The notes under the pieces were generated by a model. The model did not search any database, had not been told where the DNA came from, and saw only the letters and a program-made list of their open reading frames with translations. This document shows positions 50,742 through 60,833 of a stretch of 64,000 nucleotides of DNA, piece after piece. Origin of the DNA: Abiotrophia defectiva ATCC 49176 (GTDB taxonomy: Bacteria > Bacillota > Bacilli > Lactobacillales > Aerococcaceae); NCBI RefSeq assembly GCF_037041345.1, contig NZ_CP146287.1:809501-873500 (forward strand). The letters run 5' to 3'. Positions within the stretch are counted from its first letter, which is position 1. Every line of letters starts with the position of its first letter. The position numbers and the translations under genes are program-made.

Positions 50742-52724
50742 ATGGGCAAGATTCAACAAATGCCAGAAGCCTTAGCCAACCAGATAGCGGCCGGTGAAGT
50801 CGTAGAACGTCCCGCTTCGGTCGTTAAGGAGTTAGTGGAGAATGCCATTGACGCAGGCGCCCAGACCATTCGGGTGGAGCTACGAGAAGCGGGAATTCAG
50901 CAGGTTAAGGTTATTGACGATGGGGAAGGCATGGATGCTGAAGATTTGGTCAAGGCTTTTCTGCCTCACGCCACCAGTAAGCTCTATGATGTCCATGACC
51001 TCTTTCAAATCAAATCACTGGGTTTCCGGGGTGAAGCCCTAGCCAGTATTGGGTCTGTCGCCAAGGTCCGGGTAGAATCCATGCAAGCCGGAGCTAAAGC
51101 CGGTCACTATATTGAGATTGCCGGCTCTCAGGTGCAAGCCCAGGGCATGACCAGTGCCCGCAAGGGAACGACCTTGACCGTAGATAGTCTCTTCTATAAC
51201 ACGCCAGCCCGTCTTAAGCATTTGAGTAGTCTGAAGACGGAGCTCAAGCATAGCTTGAACTTTATTCAGGATATTGCCATGGCCTATCCCGACATTCGCT
51301 TCCACTTGGTAAATGACGGCCAAACCATCTTCCAGTCCTTCGGGACAGGGGACTTGCGCCAGACCATTGCTAATGTCTATCAACCGGCTCTGGCTCGTCA
51401 GCTCATAGCTTTAGAGGCGGAGAATCTAGACTTTAAGATTCGAGGCTATATCTCGCCACCTCAGTTGACCCGGACTTCTAAGCACTATATCCACTGGATG
51501 ATAAATGGCCGGGCTGTTCGTTCCTATGCCTTGACAGAGCTCTTGCTTCGGGCTTATGGCCGCCAACTTATGATTGGCCGCTATCCTTTGGCCGTCATTG
51601 CTATTGAGTTAGATCCTCGTCTAGTAGATGTCAATGTCCATCCAACCAAGCAGACTGTCCGTCTTAGCAAGGAAAGTGAACTAGGCCAATTGTTGACCCA
51701 GGCGGTGGTGGAGAGTCTAGCCAGCCTCAACCCTGTGCCAAATGCCCAGGTTCAAGAACTGGCAGGAGGCCGACTCTTCCACCAAGCAGACAAAGCCAAT
51801 CCTCAAGGTCCAGTAGCAAGCCAAGTCATGCCTCTGGACTTGGACGGTAAGGGGAAGGAGCCGACATTTGACTCGGCTTATGAGGAAGACGATGACTTAA
51901 GGTCTAGCCAAGCAAGCCGACCAAGTCAGCCAGCTCAATCAGCGCCAGTCAGCCGGGTGGCTGAAAACTTAGCGCCTGATTGGCAGGAGGGACAAGTGGA
52001 GCCGGTAAGCAAGTTTGAGGAATCAGAGCCTAGCCCTAGTCAGCCAGTTCAAGCGACACCAGAGGAGTCTCATAAGGAGACCCAAGCTCAGCCTAGTGGC
52101 AGTCAGGACTTACGCCCAACTTTTGGTCACTTACGCTATGTCGGCCAGATTCATGGCACTTATTTGATTGCGGAAAGTCCAGAAGGCTTCTACCTGATTG
52201 ACCAACATGCGGCCCAAGAGCGGATTCGCTATGAGGCCTTTATGAAGCAGGAAATGGACACCAAGACCCAGCAAACCCTCTTGTTACCTTATCTCTTCCA
52301 CTTTAGCCCAGCTGAGTTAGCAGGATTAGACCAAGTCTTGCCAAGGCTGGAAGAACTGGGCATTGTCTTAGAAGCCTTTGGACCTAAAACCTATCAATTG
52401 TCTTCTTATCCAACCTGGTTGGAAGCACATGAAGTGGAGCAGACGGTGCGGGATCTGACCGAACGCTTGGTCAAACAACCAGATTTAAGCATTAACCAAA
52501 TCAAGGAAGCCGCCTTGATTATGCAGTCCTGTCGGGGCGCCATTAAGGCCAACCACTACCTAGACGATCGTCAGGCTAGCTACCTTATTCAGGCTTTGGA
52601 TGGTTTAGATGATCCTTTCCACTGTCCACATGGCCGGCCAGTCTTTGTCCAAATTACCGACAAGACCCTGGAAAAACTATTCAAACGGATTCAAGATCCA
52701 CACCAAGGAGGTCACCAATTATGA
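50742..52724 (+). CDS. mutL: DNA mismatch repair endonuclease MutL
   Basis: A 660-residue protein. The GHKL ATPase ([44 protein letters not shown]) occupies residues 1-330. A long low-complexity linker rich in Ser, Gln, Pro and Ala covers about 340-455. The C-terminal domain carries the endonuclease motif [12 protein letters not shown] starting at Asp487, [12 protein letters not shown], and [10 protein letters not shown], so this MutL is expected to nick DNA, as in organisms without MutH. AAAGGAGGGATTTC precedes ATG. It overlaps msrB by four bases. Confidence 0.96.
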   Translation: MGKIQQMPEALANQIAAGEVVERPASVVKELVENAIDAGAQTIRVELREAGIQQVKVIDDGEGMDAEDLVKAFLPHATSKLYDVHDLFQIKSLGFRGEALASIGSVAKVRVESMQAGAKAGHYIEIAGSQVQAQGMTSARKGTTLTVDSLFYNTPARLKHLSSLKTELKHSLNFIQDIAMAYPDIRFHLVNDGQTIFQSFGTGDLRQTIANVYQPALARQLIALEAENLDFKIRGYISPPQLTRTSKHYIHWMINGRAVRSYALTELLLRAYGRQLMIGRYPLAVIAIELDPRLVDVNVHPTKQTVRLSKESELGQLLTQAVVESLASLNPVPNAQVQELAGGRLFHQADKANPQGPVASQVMPLDLDGKGKEPTFDSAYEEDDDLRSSQASRPSQPAQSAPVSRVAENLAPDWQEGQVEPVSKFEESEPSPSQPVQATPEESHKETQAQPSGSQDLRPTFGHLRYVGQIHGTYLIAESPEGFYLIDQHAAQERIRYEAFMKQEMDTKTQQTLLLPYLFHFSPAELAGLDQVLPRLEELGIVLEAFGPKTYQLSSYPTWLEAHEVEQTVRDLTERLVKQPDLSINQIKEAALIMQSCRGAIKANHYLDDRQASYLIQALDGLDDPFHCPHGRPVFVQITDKTLEKLFKRIQDPHQGGHQL

Positions 52725-53158
52725 GTCAAGAACACTATCAAGAAGCCATCAAGGGCTTAAATGAAATCCAATACAAGGTTACCCAAGAAAATGCCACCGA
52801 ACGACCTTTTAGTGGCGAATACGATGATTTCTATGAGAAGGGCATCTACGTAGACATTGTGAGTGGAGAACCTCTCTTCTCAAGTGCAGCCAAGTATGAT
52901 GCGGGCTGTGGCTGGCCGGCTTTCTCTAAGCCAATCCAAGCCTCTGAAATTGTCGAAAAAGAAGATGCTTCTCTAGCTCGCGTGCGGACAGAAGTGCGTT
53001 CTGCTAAGGCAGACTCCCATCTAGGCCATGTCTTTGGCGATGGGCCTAAGGAACTAGGGGGCTTACGCTACTGCATTAATTCAGCAGCCCTACGCTTCAT
53101 CCCTTACGAAGAAATGGATGAGGCTGGATATAGCGACTATAAACAATACGTGGAGTAA
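52721..53158 (+). CDS. msrB: Peptide methionine-(R)-S-oxide reductase MsrB
   Basis: A 145-residue repair enzyme that reduces methionine-R-sulfoxide in proteins using thioredoxin. The catalytic cysteine is Cys118 in [11 protein letters not shown], and [24 protein letters not shown] are family signatures. The two CxxC zinc motifs of many MsrB proteins are absent ([12 protein letters not shown]), so this is the zinc-free form. Its start overlaps the mutL stop (ATGA), unusual company for a repair operon but consistent with oxidative damage control. Confidence 0.95.
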   Translation: MSQEHYQEAIKGLNEIQYKVTQENATERPFSGEYDDFYEKGIYVDIVSGEPLFSSAAKYDAGCGWPAFSKPIQASEIVEKEDASLARVRTEVRSAKADSHLGHVFGDGPKELGGLRYCINSAALRFIPYEEMDEAGYSDYKQYVE

Positions 53159-53163
53159 AACTA

Positions 53164-53751
53164 ATGTATGAATTTATCCAAGGGGAGCTGGTCCAAATCC
53201 AGCCCCTTTATCTTGTAATTAGCGCAAATGGTGTGGGCTATCGCCTGCTCTGCGCCAATCCCTACCGTTGGCAGGGGGAATTTCACCAGCAAGTCCTCTG
53301 TCCGGTAGAATTAGTGGTCCGGGAAGACGCCATGACCCTCTATGGTTTCCGTGATCACCAGGAGAAGCAACTCTTCAATACCTTGCTTAAGGTATCGGGG
53401 ATTGGGCCCAAGAGTGCCTTATCCATCTTGGCCTTGGACGACCACGCTGGCTTAATTCAGGCCATTGATTCTGGGGATTCAACCTACCTGACCAAGTTCC
53501 CAGGTGTGGGTAAGAAGACCGCCCAGCAAATGATCTTAGACTTAAGTGGCAATCTGGATTTCCAAGCTCATGCGCAAACGCAAGCATCGGCTCCAGTCAG
53601 CCAACAGCATTTAGAAGAAGCCTTAGAAGCCCTGGCTGGCCTAGGCTATTCGGCCAAGGAAATTAAGAAGGTTGAGAAGCCACTACAAGAAGCTGGCCTG
53701 ACTTCCACTCAGGAAATGCTGAGTGCAGCCTTCAAGTTATTAAGAAAGTAG
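53164..53751 (+). CDS. ruvA: Holliday junction helicase subunit RuvA
   Basis: A 195-residue protein that binds four-way junctions as a tetramer and loads RuvB. Domain I ([39 protein letters not shown]) leads to two helix-hairpin-helix motifs ([27 protein letters not shown]) and the C-terminal RuvB-contact domain ([18 protein letters not shown]). Full length. Directly before ruvB with AGGAGG between. Confidence 0.96.
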   Translation: MYEFIQGELVQIQPLYLVISANGVGYRLLCANPYRWQGEFHQQVLCPVELVVREDAMTLYGFRDHQEKQLFNTLLKVSGIGPKSALSILALDDHAGLIQAIDSGDSTYLTKFPGVGKKTAQQMILDLSGNLDFQAHAQTQASAPVSQQHLEEALEALAGLGYSAKEIKKVEKPLQEAGLTSTQEMLSAAFKLLRK

Positions 53752-53764
53752 AGGAGGGGCGACC

Positions 53765-54793
53765 ATGTCTCATGATGAACGTGTGCTGTCAGGTAACTGG
53801 CAGCCAGAAGACGAGGGTAACCTACTCAGTCTACGGCCAAGTCGCCTGTCTGAATACATTGGTCAGTCCAAAATCAAAGACGAAATAGCCATCTATATCC
53901 AAGCAGCCAAGCAAAGGGAAGAGGCCTTGGACCATGTCTTGCTTTATGGGCCACCAGGTCTAGGTAAGACCACCATGGCCATGGTCATCGCCAATGAGAT
54001 GGGGGTAGGGCTCCACACAACCAGTGGGCCCGCTATTGAACGGTCGGGTGATTTATTGGCCTTGCTCAACGAATTAAGCCCAGGCGATATTCTCTTTATT
54101 GATGAAATCCACCGCCTACCTCGGGTCATCGAAGAAGTCCTCTATTCGGCCATGGAAGATTATTTTGTCGATATTATTATTGGCCAGGGACCTTCGGCTC
54201 ACCCAGTCCACTTTGAGTTGCCTCCTTTTACCTTGATTGGGGCGACCACACGGGCGGGTTCCCTGTCCAAGCCTTTGCGGGATCGCTTCGGTATTGTCTC
54301 CCACATGCAATTCTATACACCAGATGAATTAGCTCTGATTGTAGAGCGGTCTGCCGATGTCTTCGAGACGCGTATTGATTCTGAGGGGGCGCGGGAAATC
54401 TCCTTGCGTAGCCGGGGGACACCACGTATTGCCAACCGTATTCTCAAGCGGGTTCGCGACTTTGCCCAAGTCAAGGGCCAGGGCGTGGTCGATTTAAGGA
54501 TGGCCCAAACTGCCTTAGAAGTCTTGGAAATCGACCAATATGGCTTGGATGCTATCGACCGTAAGATTCTCAGCTGTCTGATTGAGTTTTATGGTGGCGG
54601 GCCAGTAGGGCTTAATACCTTGGCCGTCAATATTGGCGAAGATACCGAAACCCTGGAAGATATGTACGAACCTTACTTGGTGCAGAATGGCTTCATTCAG
54701 CGGACTCCGCGGGGTAGACAGGCGACTGCCTTGGCCTATGAGCACCTAGGCTATGCCTATTCCAACCCAGAAGATAGAGAGAAAGTAGAGTAA
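53765..54793 (+). CDS. ruvB: Holliday junction helicase motor RuvB
   Basis: A 342-residue AAA+ motor for branch migration. Walker [10 protein letters not shown] is near residue 62, Walker [10 protein letters not shown] follows, then [19 protein letters not shown] with the sensor and arginine-finger region, and the C-terminal winged helix ([21 protein letters not shown]). Start ATG 53765 after AGAGGAGGGGCGACC. Between ruvA and queA as in many Firmicutes. Confidence 0.98.
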   Translation: MSHDERVLSGNWQPEDEGNLLSLRPSRLSEYIGQSKIKDEIAIYIQAAKQREEALDHVLLYGPPGLGKTTMAMVIANEMGVGLHTTSGPAIERSGDLLALLNELSPGDILFIDEIHRLPRVIEEVLYSAMEDYFVDIIIGQGPSAHPVHFELPPFTLIGATTRAGSLSKPLRDRFGIVSHMQFYTPDELALIVERSADVFETRIDSEGAREISLRSRGTPRIANRILKRVRDFAQVKGQGVVDLRMAQTALEVLEIDQYGLDAIDRKILSCLIEFYGGGPVGLNTLAVNIGEDTETLEDMYEPYLVQNGFIQRTPRGRQATALAYEHLGYAYSNPEDREKVE

Positions 54794-54801
54794 AGCTAGA
54801 A

Positions 54802-55836
54802 ATGTTAACAACCAAAGATTTTGATTATCACTTACCAGAGCACCTAATTGCTCAAACGCCTTTGGCGGACCGGGCGGCTTCTCGCTTATTGGTTTTAGAC
54901 CGCCAAACGGGCCAAAAGCAGGATTTGCACTTTGATCAAATTATTAATTTTCTCAATCCAGGCGATGCCTTGGTAGTCAATGAGACCCGGGTTATTCCGG
55001 CCCGCCTCTTCGGTATCAAGCCGGAGACTGGCGGACACTTGGAGGTCCTGCTGCTTAATAACACTCAAGGTAATCAATGGGAATGTTTGATTAAGCCGGC
55101 TCGCCGCGCCAAGACTGGGACTCAGATTGTCTTTGGCGAGGATGGTCGTCTGACTGCCACCGTCGTTTCTGAAGGGGACCATGGGGGGCGGATCATTGAA
55201 TTTTCCTATGAGGGAGTCTTCCTAGAAATTCTAGAATCTCTAGGTCAAATGCCCTTGCCACCTTATATAAAGGAACGTCTAGAGGATGCGGATCGCTACC
55301 AGACCGTCTATGCTAAGGAAAATGGTTCCGCCGCTGCCCCAACAGCAGGCCTTCACTTCACCGATGACCTCTTGGCAGCTATCAAGGCCAAGGGGGTAGA
55401 GATTATTCCCCTGGTCCTACATGTGGGCTTGGGCACCTTCCGACCAGTCTCTGCCGATAGCATTGAAGACCATGAAATGCATGCTGAATACTATCAATTG
55501 AGCCAAGCCTCAGCTGACGCTATCCAGGCCGTTCAAGCGCGTGGTGGCAAGATTTTTGCTGTAGGAACTACTAGTGTCCGTACCCTTGAGACCATCGCTG
55601 CTAAATTTGATGGTCAAGTTCGAGCAGATTCTGGCTGGACTCAGATTTTTATCTCGCCGGGCTTTGAATTTAAGGTAGTTGATCACTTGATTACCAACTT
55701 CCATTTGCCATGTTCCACCTTGGTCATGCTGGTATCAGCCTTCTATAATCGGGAGGCAGTCCTAGCGGCCTATGAACATGCGGTGGAGGCGGAGTATCGC
55801 TTCTTCAGCTTTGGCGATTCCATGTTAATTCTATAA
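54802..55836 (+). CDS. queA: tRNA preQ1(34) S-adenosylmethionine ribosyltransferase-isomerase
   Basis: A 344-residue enzyme that transfers ribose from SAM to preQ1 in tRNA, making epoxyqueuosine at the wobble position. Family signatures: [16 protein letters not shown] at the start, [37 protein letters not shown]-type [11 protein letters not shown], and FGDSMLI at the end. It is the last gene of the operon, nine bases after ruvB, and is followed by a strong terminator. No other queuosine genes lie in the window. Confidence 0.96.
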   Translation: MLTTKDFDYHLPEHLIAQTPLADRAASRLLVLDRQTGQKQDLHFDQIINFLNPGDALVVNETRVIPARLFGIKPETGGHLEVLLLNNTQGNQWECLIKPARRAKTGTQIVFGEDGRLTATVVSEGDHGGRIIEFSYEGVFLEILESLGQMPLPPYIKERLEDADRYQTVYAKENGSAAAPTAGLHFTDDLLAAIKAKGVEIIPLVLHVGLGTFRPVSADSIEDHEMHAEYYQLSQASADAIQAVQARGGKIFAVGTTSVRTLETIAAKFDGQVRADSGWTQIFISPGFEFKVVDHLITNFHLPCSTLVMLVSAFYNREAVLAAYEHAVEAEYRFFSFGDSMLIL

Positions 55837-55837
55837 A

Positions 55838-55868
55838 AATAAGCGTCTCCCCAGGGAGACGCTTTTAT
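55838..55868 (+). terminator. Terminator after queA
   Basis: AAGCGTCTCC (55841-55850) pairs with GGAGACGCTT (55855-55864 region) around a short loop, followed by TTTTAT. Confidence 0.9.
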
Positions 55869-55880
55869 ATTACGGCAAGC

Positions 55881-55912
55881 AAAAAAAGGCTAGGACAAAA
55901 TAGTCCTAACCT
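55881..55912 (-). terminator. Terminator of the hxlR-type gene
   Basis: AGGTTAGGAC pairs with GTCCTAGCCT around TATTTT on the minus strand and runs into a U tract (As at 55881-55887). The gene's stop codon abuts the stem. Confidence 0.88.
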
Positions 55913-56265
55913 TAGGAATGGTCACATTGTAAATGTTGGCTACCCCAATCCTTCATGGCGCTAATAATAGTCACTAGGCTCTGACCGGTATCCGTCAAGC
56001 AGTAGGTGGAGCTGACTTGATTGGCTTGTGACTCCTTGTGGTTGATAATCAAGCCATTGGCTTCTAGCAGCGCTAATTGTTGTTTGAGCATCTTGGGGCT
56101 GGCGCCATCCAATTCCTTGTGGAGCTGGCCAAAGCGTTGGGGTCCCTGGCTGAGGATTTCAATGATGCGGGGCACCCATTTCTTGCCTAGGAGAAGGGCC
56201 AAGGCTTCGCTGGCACATTCCGTCTTAATTTCAGAATCTGGCGTATAGTAGACTACTTGCGACAT
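55912..56265 (-). CDS. HxlR-family transcriptional regulator
   Basis: A 117-residue winged helix-turn-helix regulator. The HxlR core is LLLGKKWVPRIIEILSQGPQRFGQLHKELDGASPKMLKQQLALLEANGLI in order (winged helix about residues 24-73), ending with LTDTGQSL. A cysteine at residue 17 (IKTECASEA) is the position used by several members to sense oxidants or electrophiles, and CDHS ends the protein. AAGGAGGTCGCC precedes ATG. It is cotranscribed with the small membrane protein upstream. Targets are unknown; no oxidoreductase lies divergently beside it. Confidence 0.9.
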   Translation of the reverse strand: MSQVVYYTPDSEIKTECASEALALLLGKKWVPRIIEILSQGPQRFGQLHKELDGASPKMLKQQLALLEANGLIINHKESQANQVSSTYCLTDTGQSLVTIISAMKDWGSQHLQCDHS

Positions 56266-56288
56266 GGCGACCTCCTTACAAGATAGAA

Positions 56289-56441
56289 TTAGCGGTTAAT
56301 GAATGACAGGATGACTGAGCCGACTAGGGTGCCGACCATCAAGAGAACCATGAGAATGGCTGTAACGCGGACCAGCAGGTCCATCTTGCTTTTTTTCTTT
56401 TTAGGGGCGGACGGGTAGTTCCGCTCATGCAATGACGACAT
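56289..56441 (-). CDS. Small single-helix membrane protein (DUF4044-like)
   Basis: A 50-residue protein: a short N-terminal part MSSLHERNYPSAPKKKKSK, very basic, then one membrane helix (VTAILMVLLMVGTLVGSVIL) and SFINR. Basic stretch followed by a single helix resembles the DUF4044 small proteins of Lactobacillales; function unknown. The frame opens at 56501, but AAAGGAGGCGTCCTA fixes the start at 56441. A consensus promoter lies just upstream. The hxlR-type gene follows after 23 bases in the same transcript. Confidence 0.78.
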   Translation of the reverse strand: MSSLHERNYPSAPKKKKSKMDLLVRVTAILMVLLMVGTLVGSVILSFINR

Positions 56442-56472
56442 TAGGACGCCTCCTTTTGTAATTTCAGCCCTA

Positions 56473-56501
56473 ATTTTACCCCAAAGCCTAGTGACTTTCA
56501 A
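56473..56501 (-). promoter_or_regulatory. Promoter of the DUF4044-like/hxlR operon
   Basis: Reading leftward: TTGAAA (56496-56501), a 17-base spacer and TAAAAT (56473-56478). Confidence 0.78.
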
Positions 56502-56560
56502 TCACTTTGGCCTAGAAGCAGAATTAATCAGCTATTTCTGGCACATATTAAGCGCAAAAC

Positions 56561-56589
56561 TTTAATCGTAGGTCCATTTATGCTAAAAT
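56561..56589 (+). promoter_or_regulatory. gnd promoter
   Basis: TTTAAT (56561-56566), a 17-base spacer and TAAAAT (56584-56589), with TGC before the -10 giving an extended -10. Confidence 0.75.
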
Positions 56590-56632
56590 AAGACCGTTAA
56601 AAGTAAAAAGACAAATTGGAGGAATTGGATCA

Positions 56633-58078
56633 ATGACTAAGCAACAAATTGGTGTCGTTGGTATGGCCGTGATGGGTCGTAACATTGCCTTAAATATTGA
56701 AAGCCGTGGCTACAGTGTCTCACTCTATAACCGTACTGGCTCTAAAACGACTGAGGTTTTGGAACAAAACCCAGGTAAGAACTTAGTAGGGACCTACACA
56801 GTAGAAGAATTCGTCAACAGCCTTGAATCTCCACGTAAGATTCTCCTCATGGTTCAAGCTGGCCGAGGGACGGATGCAACCATCGACGCACTCTTGCCAC
56901 ACTTAGACAAGGGTGACATTGTCATTGATGGTGGGAACACCTTCTTCAAGGATACCATTCGCCGTAGCGAACGCTTGGCCGAATTAGGCATTAACTTTGT
57001 TGGGACTGGGGTTTCCGGTGGTGAAGAGGGTGCCTTACATGGTCCTTCTATCATGCCAGGTGGGCCTCAATCAGCCTATGAATTAGTGGCGCCAATCTTG
57101 CGCGATATTTCAGCAAAAGCACCAGAAGATGGAGAACCATGCGTGACCTACATTGGCGAAAATGGTGCGGGTCACTATGTTAAGATGGTCCACAACGGGA
57201 TTGAGTATGGGGACATGCAGTTAATCGCAGAGTCTTACGACCTCTTACACCGCGTCCTTGGTTTATCTGCTGCTGAGATTTCTCAAATCTTTGGCGAGTG
57301 GAACAAGGGTGAGTTGGACAGCTTCCTCATGGAAATCTCAACTCAAATCCTCGCAACCGTCGACCCAGCAACTGGCAAGCCAATGGTAGATGTGATCATG
57401 GACCGAGCTGGTAACAAGGGGACAGGTAAGTGGACCTCTCAATCTGCCTTAGACTTAGGGGAGCCATTGTCTCTGATTACGGAATCTGTCTTCGCCCGTT
57501 ACATTTCAACCTTCAAGGAAGAACGCGTGGCAGCCAGCCAAGTCATTCCTGGGGTTGATTTCCAAGCTAACTTATCTGAAGCAGATAAAAAAGACATCAT
57601 TGAAGCCGTGCGTCAAGCCCTCTATTTCTCTAAGATTGTCAGCTATGCCCAAGGTTTCGCTCAAATGAAAGCTGCTAGCCAAGAATACGGCTGGACCCTC
57701 AACTATGGCGAAATTGCCAAGATTTTCCGTGCAGGCTGTATCATTCGTGCTAAGTTCTTGCAAAAGATTACCGATGCCTACAGCAAGAACCCTGACTTAG
57801 ACAACCTCATGTTGGATGACTACTTCCTCAATATCTTAGGTAGCAACCAAGCTGCGGTTCGTCGCGTGGTGACCTTAGCTATTCAAGCAGGGATTCCAGT
57901 GCCAACCTTCTCAAGTGCTTTGGCCTACTATGATTCCTACCGTTCACCAGTCTTACCAGCTAACTTAATCCAAGCGCAACGCGACCTCTTCGGGGCTCAC
58001 ACCTACCAACGCGTAGACCGCCCAGGGACCTTCCACTTCCACTGGAACCAAGGTCGTGAGGAGCAATTAGAAGACTAA
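56633..58078 (+). CDS. gnd: 6-phosphogluconate dehydrogenase, decarboxylating
   Basis: A 481-residue enzyme of the oxidative pentose phosphate branch that converts 6-phosphogluconate to ribulose 5-phosphate, CO2 and NADPH. The Rossmann start is [20 protein letters not shown] with NRTGSKT for NADP. Active-site parts are [39 protein letters not shown] with the catalytic Lys, and the C-terminal FHFHWNQ-type tail (GTFHFHWNQ). Length is standard. GGAGGAATTGGATCA precedes ATG. It is transcribed alone; the argS leader begins soon after with no clear terminator between. Confidence 0.97.
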   Translation: MTKQQIGVVGMAVMGRNIALNIESRGYSVSLYNRTGSKTTEVLEQNPGKNLVGTYTVEEFVNSLESPRKILLMVQAGRGTDATIDALLPHLDKGDIVIDGGNTFFKDTIRRSERLAELGINFVGTGVSGGEEGALHGPSIMPGGPQSAYELVAPILRDISAKAPEDGEPCVTYIGENGAGHYVKMVHNGIEYGDMQLIAESYDLLHRVLGLSAAEISQIFGEWNKGELDSFLMEISTQILATVDPATGKPMVDVIMDRAGNKGTGKWTSQSALDLGEPLSLITESVFARYISTFKEERVAASQVIPGVDFQANLSEADKKDIIEAVRQALYFSKIVSYAQGFAQMKAASQEYGWTLNYGEIAKIFRAGCIIRAKFLQKITDAYSKNPDLDNLMLDDYFLNILGSNQAAVRRVVTLAIQAGIPVPTFSSALAYYDSYRSPVLPANLIQAQRDLFGAHTYQRVDRPGTFHFHWNQGREEQLED

Positions 58079-58119
58079 AATAGTCTAGCCAAGTCCATAG
58101 GACTGTGATACAATACCAA

Positions 58120-58390
58120 CTAGAATATGCAGTAAGCAGGAGAGAGTAGTCTGTCCTAGCCTCAGACAGCGAGCCGGGATGCTGAGAGCCGGTAGAGGTC
58201 AACAGATGAAGCGCACTCTTGGATACTATTTAGGTGAAGGGCCGAGGCCTGCTAGCCTAAGTCGGAGCCCACTCCGTTATCAAGTATAAGGGTTGCCCGC
58301 CGTTTGCCGGCAACTGAAGTAGAGTGGTACCGCGTATTAATTAGTCACTAATTCGCCTCTAGATTTCCCTTAGGGATATCTGGAGGCTTT
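58120..58390 (+). promoter_or_regulatory. T-box riboswitch controlling argS
   Basis: The hallmark AGAGTGGTACCGCG lies at 58321-58334. It is followed by the terminator GCCTC...GAGGC (58355-58387, with an inner AGAT/ATCT and CCC/GGG) and a T run. The likely specifier is CGC, an arginine codon, at 58212-58214 (GAAGCGCACTC), which fits argS. A TACAAT at 58109-58114 is the probable -10; its -35 (TAGCCA) is weak. Confidence 0.94.
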
Positions 58391-58430
58391 TTTCAAATTT
58401 TCCATCTCATCAAACAATAGGAGGCACACA

Positions 58431-60122
58431 ATGAATCAAAAATCAGCCGTCGTGTCAGCCCTCAGCCCAGTCTTGGCTGAGCACCTGACCGAGCAAGCAA
58501 TTGAACAGTTAATTGAAGTTCCAAGTCATGCTGAGCATGGTGACTTGGCCTTTCCAGTATTCCAACTGGCTAAGGTCTTCCGCAAGGCCCCTCAAGCCAT
58601 CGCCCAAGAGGTAGCAGAGCAAGTAGACGCCAGCAAGTTTGACAAGGTAGTCGCTATGGGGCCTTATGTCAACTTCTTCCTCAAACGTGGCGCAGTAGTC
58701 AATGAAACCTTGCACGCGGTCCTAGAAGGGGGCGCTAGCTATGGCCAGTCAGACCTAGGTCAAGGTCGTAACGTCGTTATCGACATGTCTTCACCTAACA
58801 TCGCCAAGCCAATGTCTATGGGCCATTTGCGTTCAACAGTGATTGGGAACTCCATTTCGCTTATCTTGGCTAAATTAGGTTACCAACCGGTTCGCGTCAA
58901 TCATTTGGGTGACTGGGGGACACAATTTGGTAAGTTGATTGTGGCTTACCAAGGCTGGGGTGACGAAGCCACGGTTAAGGCTGACCCAGTCAAAGAATTG
59001 GTTAAGCTCTATGTTGATTTCCACGAAAAAGCTGAAACCCAACCAGAACTAGAAGACCAAGCACGGGCTATCTTCAAGCGCTTAGAAGATGGCGACCCAG
59101 AAATGTTAGCCCTCTGGCAATGGTTCCGTGAAGAGTCTCTTAAAGAATTCCAAAAAGTCTATGACCTCTTAGAAGTAGAGTTTGACTCCTATAATGGGGA
59201 AGCTTTCTACAACGACAAGATGGATGAAATCGTGGACCTCCTTGAAGAAAAAGGCCTCTTATCGGTTGATAATGGTGCTACCTTGGTTCACTTGGAAGAT
59301 GAGACGCTGCCACCTGCTTTGATTAAAAAATCAGACGGTTCGACCCTCTACCTGACGCGTGACTTGGCGACAGCTTACTACCGTAAGCGGACCTATGATT
59401 TTGCTAAGAACCTCTATGTCATGGGGAGCGAACAAAGTGTTCACTTCAAGCAACTTCAAACTGTCTTAGAGATGATGGGCAACGAATGGGCAAAAGATAT
59501 GGCCCATGTGCCGTTTGGTTTGATTACCTTGAATGGGAAGAAACTGTCTACCCGTAAAGGTAAGATTGTCCTCTTGGAAGAAGTGCTTAAGGAAGCGATT
59601 AGCCTAGCTCGTCAACAAATTGAGCTCAAGAACCCAGGTTTGGAAAACAAGGACCAAGTTGCCCGTCAAGTAGGGGTAGGGGCTGTTGTCTTCCATGACC
59701 TCAAAACTGAGCGTATGAATAGCTTCGACTTCAACCTGGAAGAAATCGTCCAATTTGAAGGGGAAACTGGACCATATGTTCAATACACCCACGCTCGTTC
59801 TCGCAGCATCTTGTCCAAGTACGGGCAAGAAGTCGACTTGTCAGCTGAATTTGACCTATCGGATGACTATGCTTGGGAAGTAGCTAAGAAATTAGCAGAC
59901 TATCCACGCATTATCCGTCAGGCGGGTGACCGTTACGAGCCATCCGTCGTGGCTAAGTACTTGGTACAGTTGGCACAATTATTTAATAAATACTATGCTA
60001 ATAGTCGCATCTTAGATCAAGATGCCGGCATTGTTTCCCGGATTGCCCTGGTAGCAGCTGTGGCTCAAGTCCTCAAGGATGGGCTCCATCTCTTAGGCCT
60101 TCACGCGCCAGACAAAATGTAA
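58431..60122 (+). CDS. argS: Arginine-tRNA ligase
   Basis: A 563-residue class I synthetase. The HIGH-type motif is SMGHLRST in SPNIAKPMSMGHLRST, with Ser in place of the first His, as I recall from related Lactobacillales. The KMSKS equivalent is LSTRKG (GKKLSTRKGKI), the usual ArgRS form. The C-terminal anticodon-binding domain (YVQYTHARSRSILSKY, PSVVAKYLVQLAQLFNKYY) is complete. GGAGGCACACA precedes ATG. The T-box upstream ties expression to tRNA-Arg charging. Terminator follows. Confidence 0.97.
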   Translation: MNQKSAVVSALSPVLAEHLTEQAIEQLIEVPSHAEHGDLAFPVFQLAKVFRKAPQAIAQEVAEQVDASKFDKVVAMGPYVNFFLKRGAVVNETLHAVLEGGASYGQSDLGQGRNVVIDMSSPNIAKPMSMGHLRSTVIGNSISLILAKLGYQPVRVNHLGDWGTQFGKLIVAYQGWGDEATVKADPVKELVKLYVDFHEKAETQPELEDQARAIFKRLEDGDPEMLALWQWFREESLKEFQKVYDLLEVEFDSYNGEAFYNDKMDEIVDLLEEKGLLSVDNGATLVHLEDETLPPALIKKSDGSTLYLTRDLATAYYRKRTYDFAKNLYVMGSEQSVHFKQLQTVLEMMGNEWAKDMAHVPFGLITLNGKKLSTRKGKIVLLEEVLKEAISLARQQIELKNPGLENKDQVARQVGVGAVVFHDLKTERMNSFDFNLEEIVQFEGETGPYVQYTHARSRSILSKYGQEVDLSAEFDLSDDYAWEVAKKLADYPRIIRQAGDRYEPSVVAKYLVQLAQLFNKYYANSRILDQDAGIVSRIALVAAVAQVLKDGLHLLGLHAPDKM

Positions 60123-60126
60123 GCAA

Positions 60127-60157
60127 AGCAAAAGGGGCGCCAGTCGCCTCTTTTGCT
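60127..60157 (+). terminator. Terminator after argS
   Basis: AGCAAAAGG-GGCG pairs with CGCC-TCTTTTGCT around CCAGT. The T-rich right arm doubles as the U tract. Confidence 0.75.
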
Positions 60158-60173
60158 CAGAAAGGATGACAAG

Positions 60174-60671
60174 ATGTTAAGCTATTGCCTCTATGACCAT
60201 GCCTTAGGTCAGCTGCCAGTCGTTGCCCATCAAGGGCGTCTAGTCTATATTGGCGCCTTTGGCGAGTCTCTGACGGACTGTCAGGCTGACTTAGACCCCA
60301 AAGGTCGCTACCAATGGCAGGAGCAGGAGCTGCCTGAGATTTGCCTAGCCTTGGATCAGTATTTTAGTTGTCAAGCCCCCCTAGACTTAGCCTATGACTT
60401 TATCAAGGGCACCGACTTTCAGCAGGCAGTATGGCGGGCCTTGGCCCAGATTCCCTATGGCCAGACCTGTTCCTATAAGGAATTAGCTCAGGCTCTGGGC
60501 CGGCCTAAGGCAGTGCGTGCCGTGGCCAATGCGGTAGGCCAGAATCCTCTTAGCATCCTCCTGCCTTGTCACCGGGTCTTGGCTCACGATGGCAGTCTGG
60601 GAGGCTATCGTGGTGGATTAGGTATGAAGACCTATCTCTTGAACTTAGAAGGGACTGGGCCTAAGAAATAA
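60174..60671 (+). CDS. ogt: Methylated-DNA--protein-cysteine methyltransferase
   Basis: A 165-residue suicide repair protein that removes the methyl group from O6-methylguanine. The acceptor is Cys132 in ILLPCHRVLAHDGSLGGYRGG. The helix-turn-helix recognition part is TCSYKELAQALGRPKAVRAV with the arginine finger, and ANAVGQNP is conserved. The N-terminal ~75 residues are a poorly conserved domain, as is usual. The frame opens at a TTG inside the terminator (60153); AGAAAGGATGACAAG sets the ATG at 60174. With tag this is the second alkylation-repair gene in the window. Confidence 0.95.
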   Translation: MLSYCLYDHALGQLPVVAHQGRLVYIGAFGESLTDCQADLDPKGRYQWQEQELPEICLALDQYFSCQAPLDLAYDFIKGTDFQQAVWRALAQIPYGQTCSYKELAQALGRPKAVRAVANAVGQNPLSILLPCHRVLAHDGSLGGYRGGLGMKTYLLNLEGTGPKK

Positions 60672-60685
60672 ATGAGTCCAACTAA

Positions 60686-60719
60686 AAAGTCCAGAAGCTA
60701 GTTGCTTTTGGGCTTTTTC
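60686..60719 (+). terminator. Terminator after ogt
   Basis: AAAGTCCAGAAGC (60686-60698) pairs with GCTTTTGGGCTTT (60704-60716, two wobble pairs) around TAGTT, followed by TTC. Confidence 0.82.
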
Positions 60720-60833
60720 TGTTTGGAGCCCATAGAGTGTGTATATTTTGGCACTGATTATGCAAAAATATAGGACCTAAAGGCTGGTTTTGTGCTATAA
60801 TGAAGCTAACTGTAAATAGAAAGAAGTGATACT

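Noticed and set aside
58960-59020. Loss of the HIGH motif in ArgRS as a sign of inactivity
   Set aside because: SMGH in place of the canonical motif is, as far as I recall, usual for Lactobacillales ArgRS, and the rest of the enzyme is intact.
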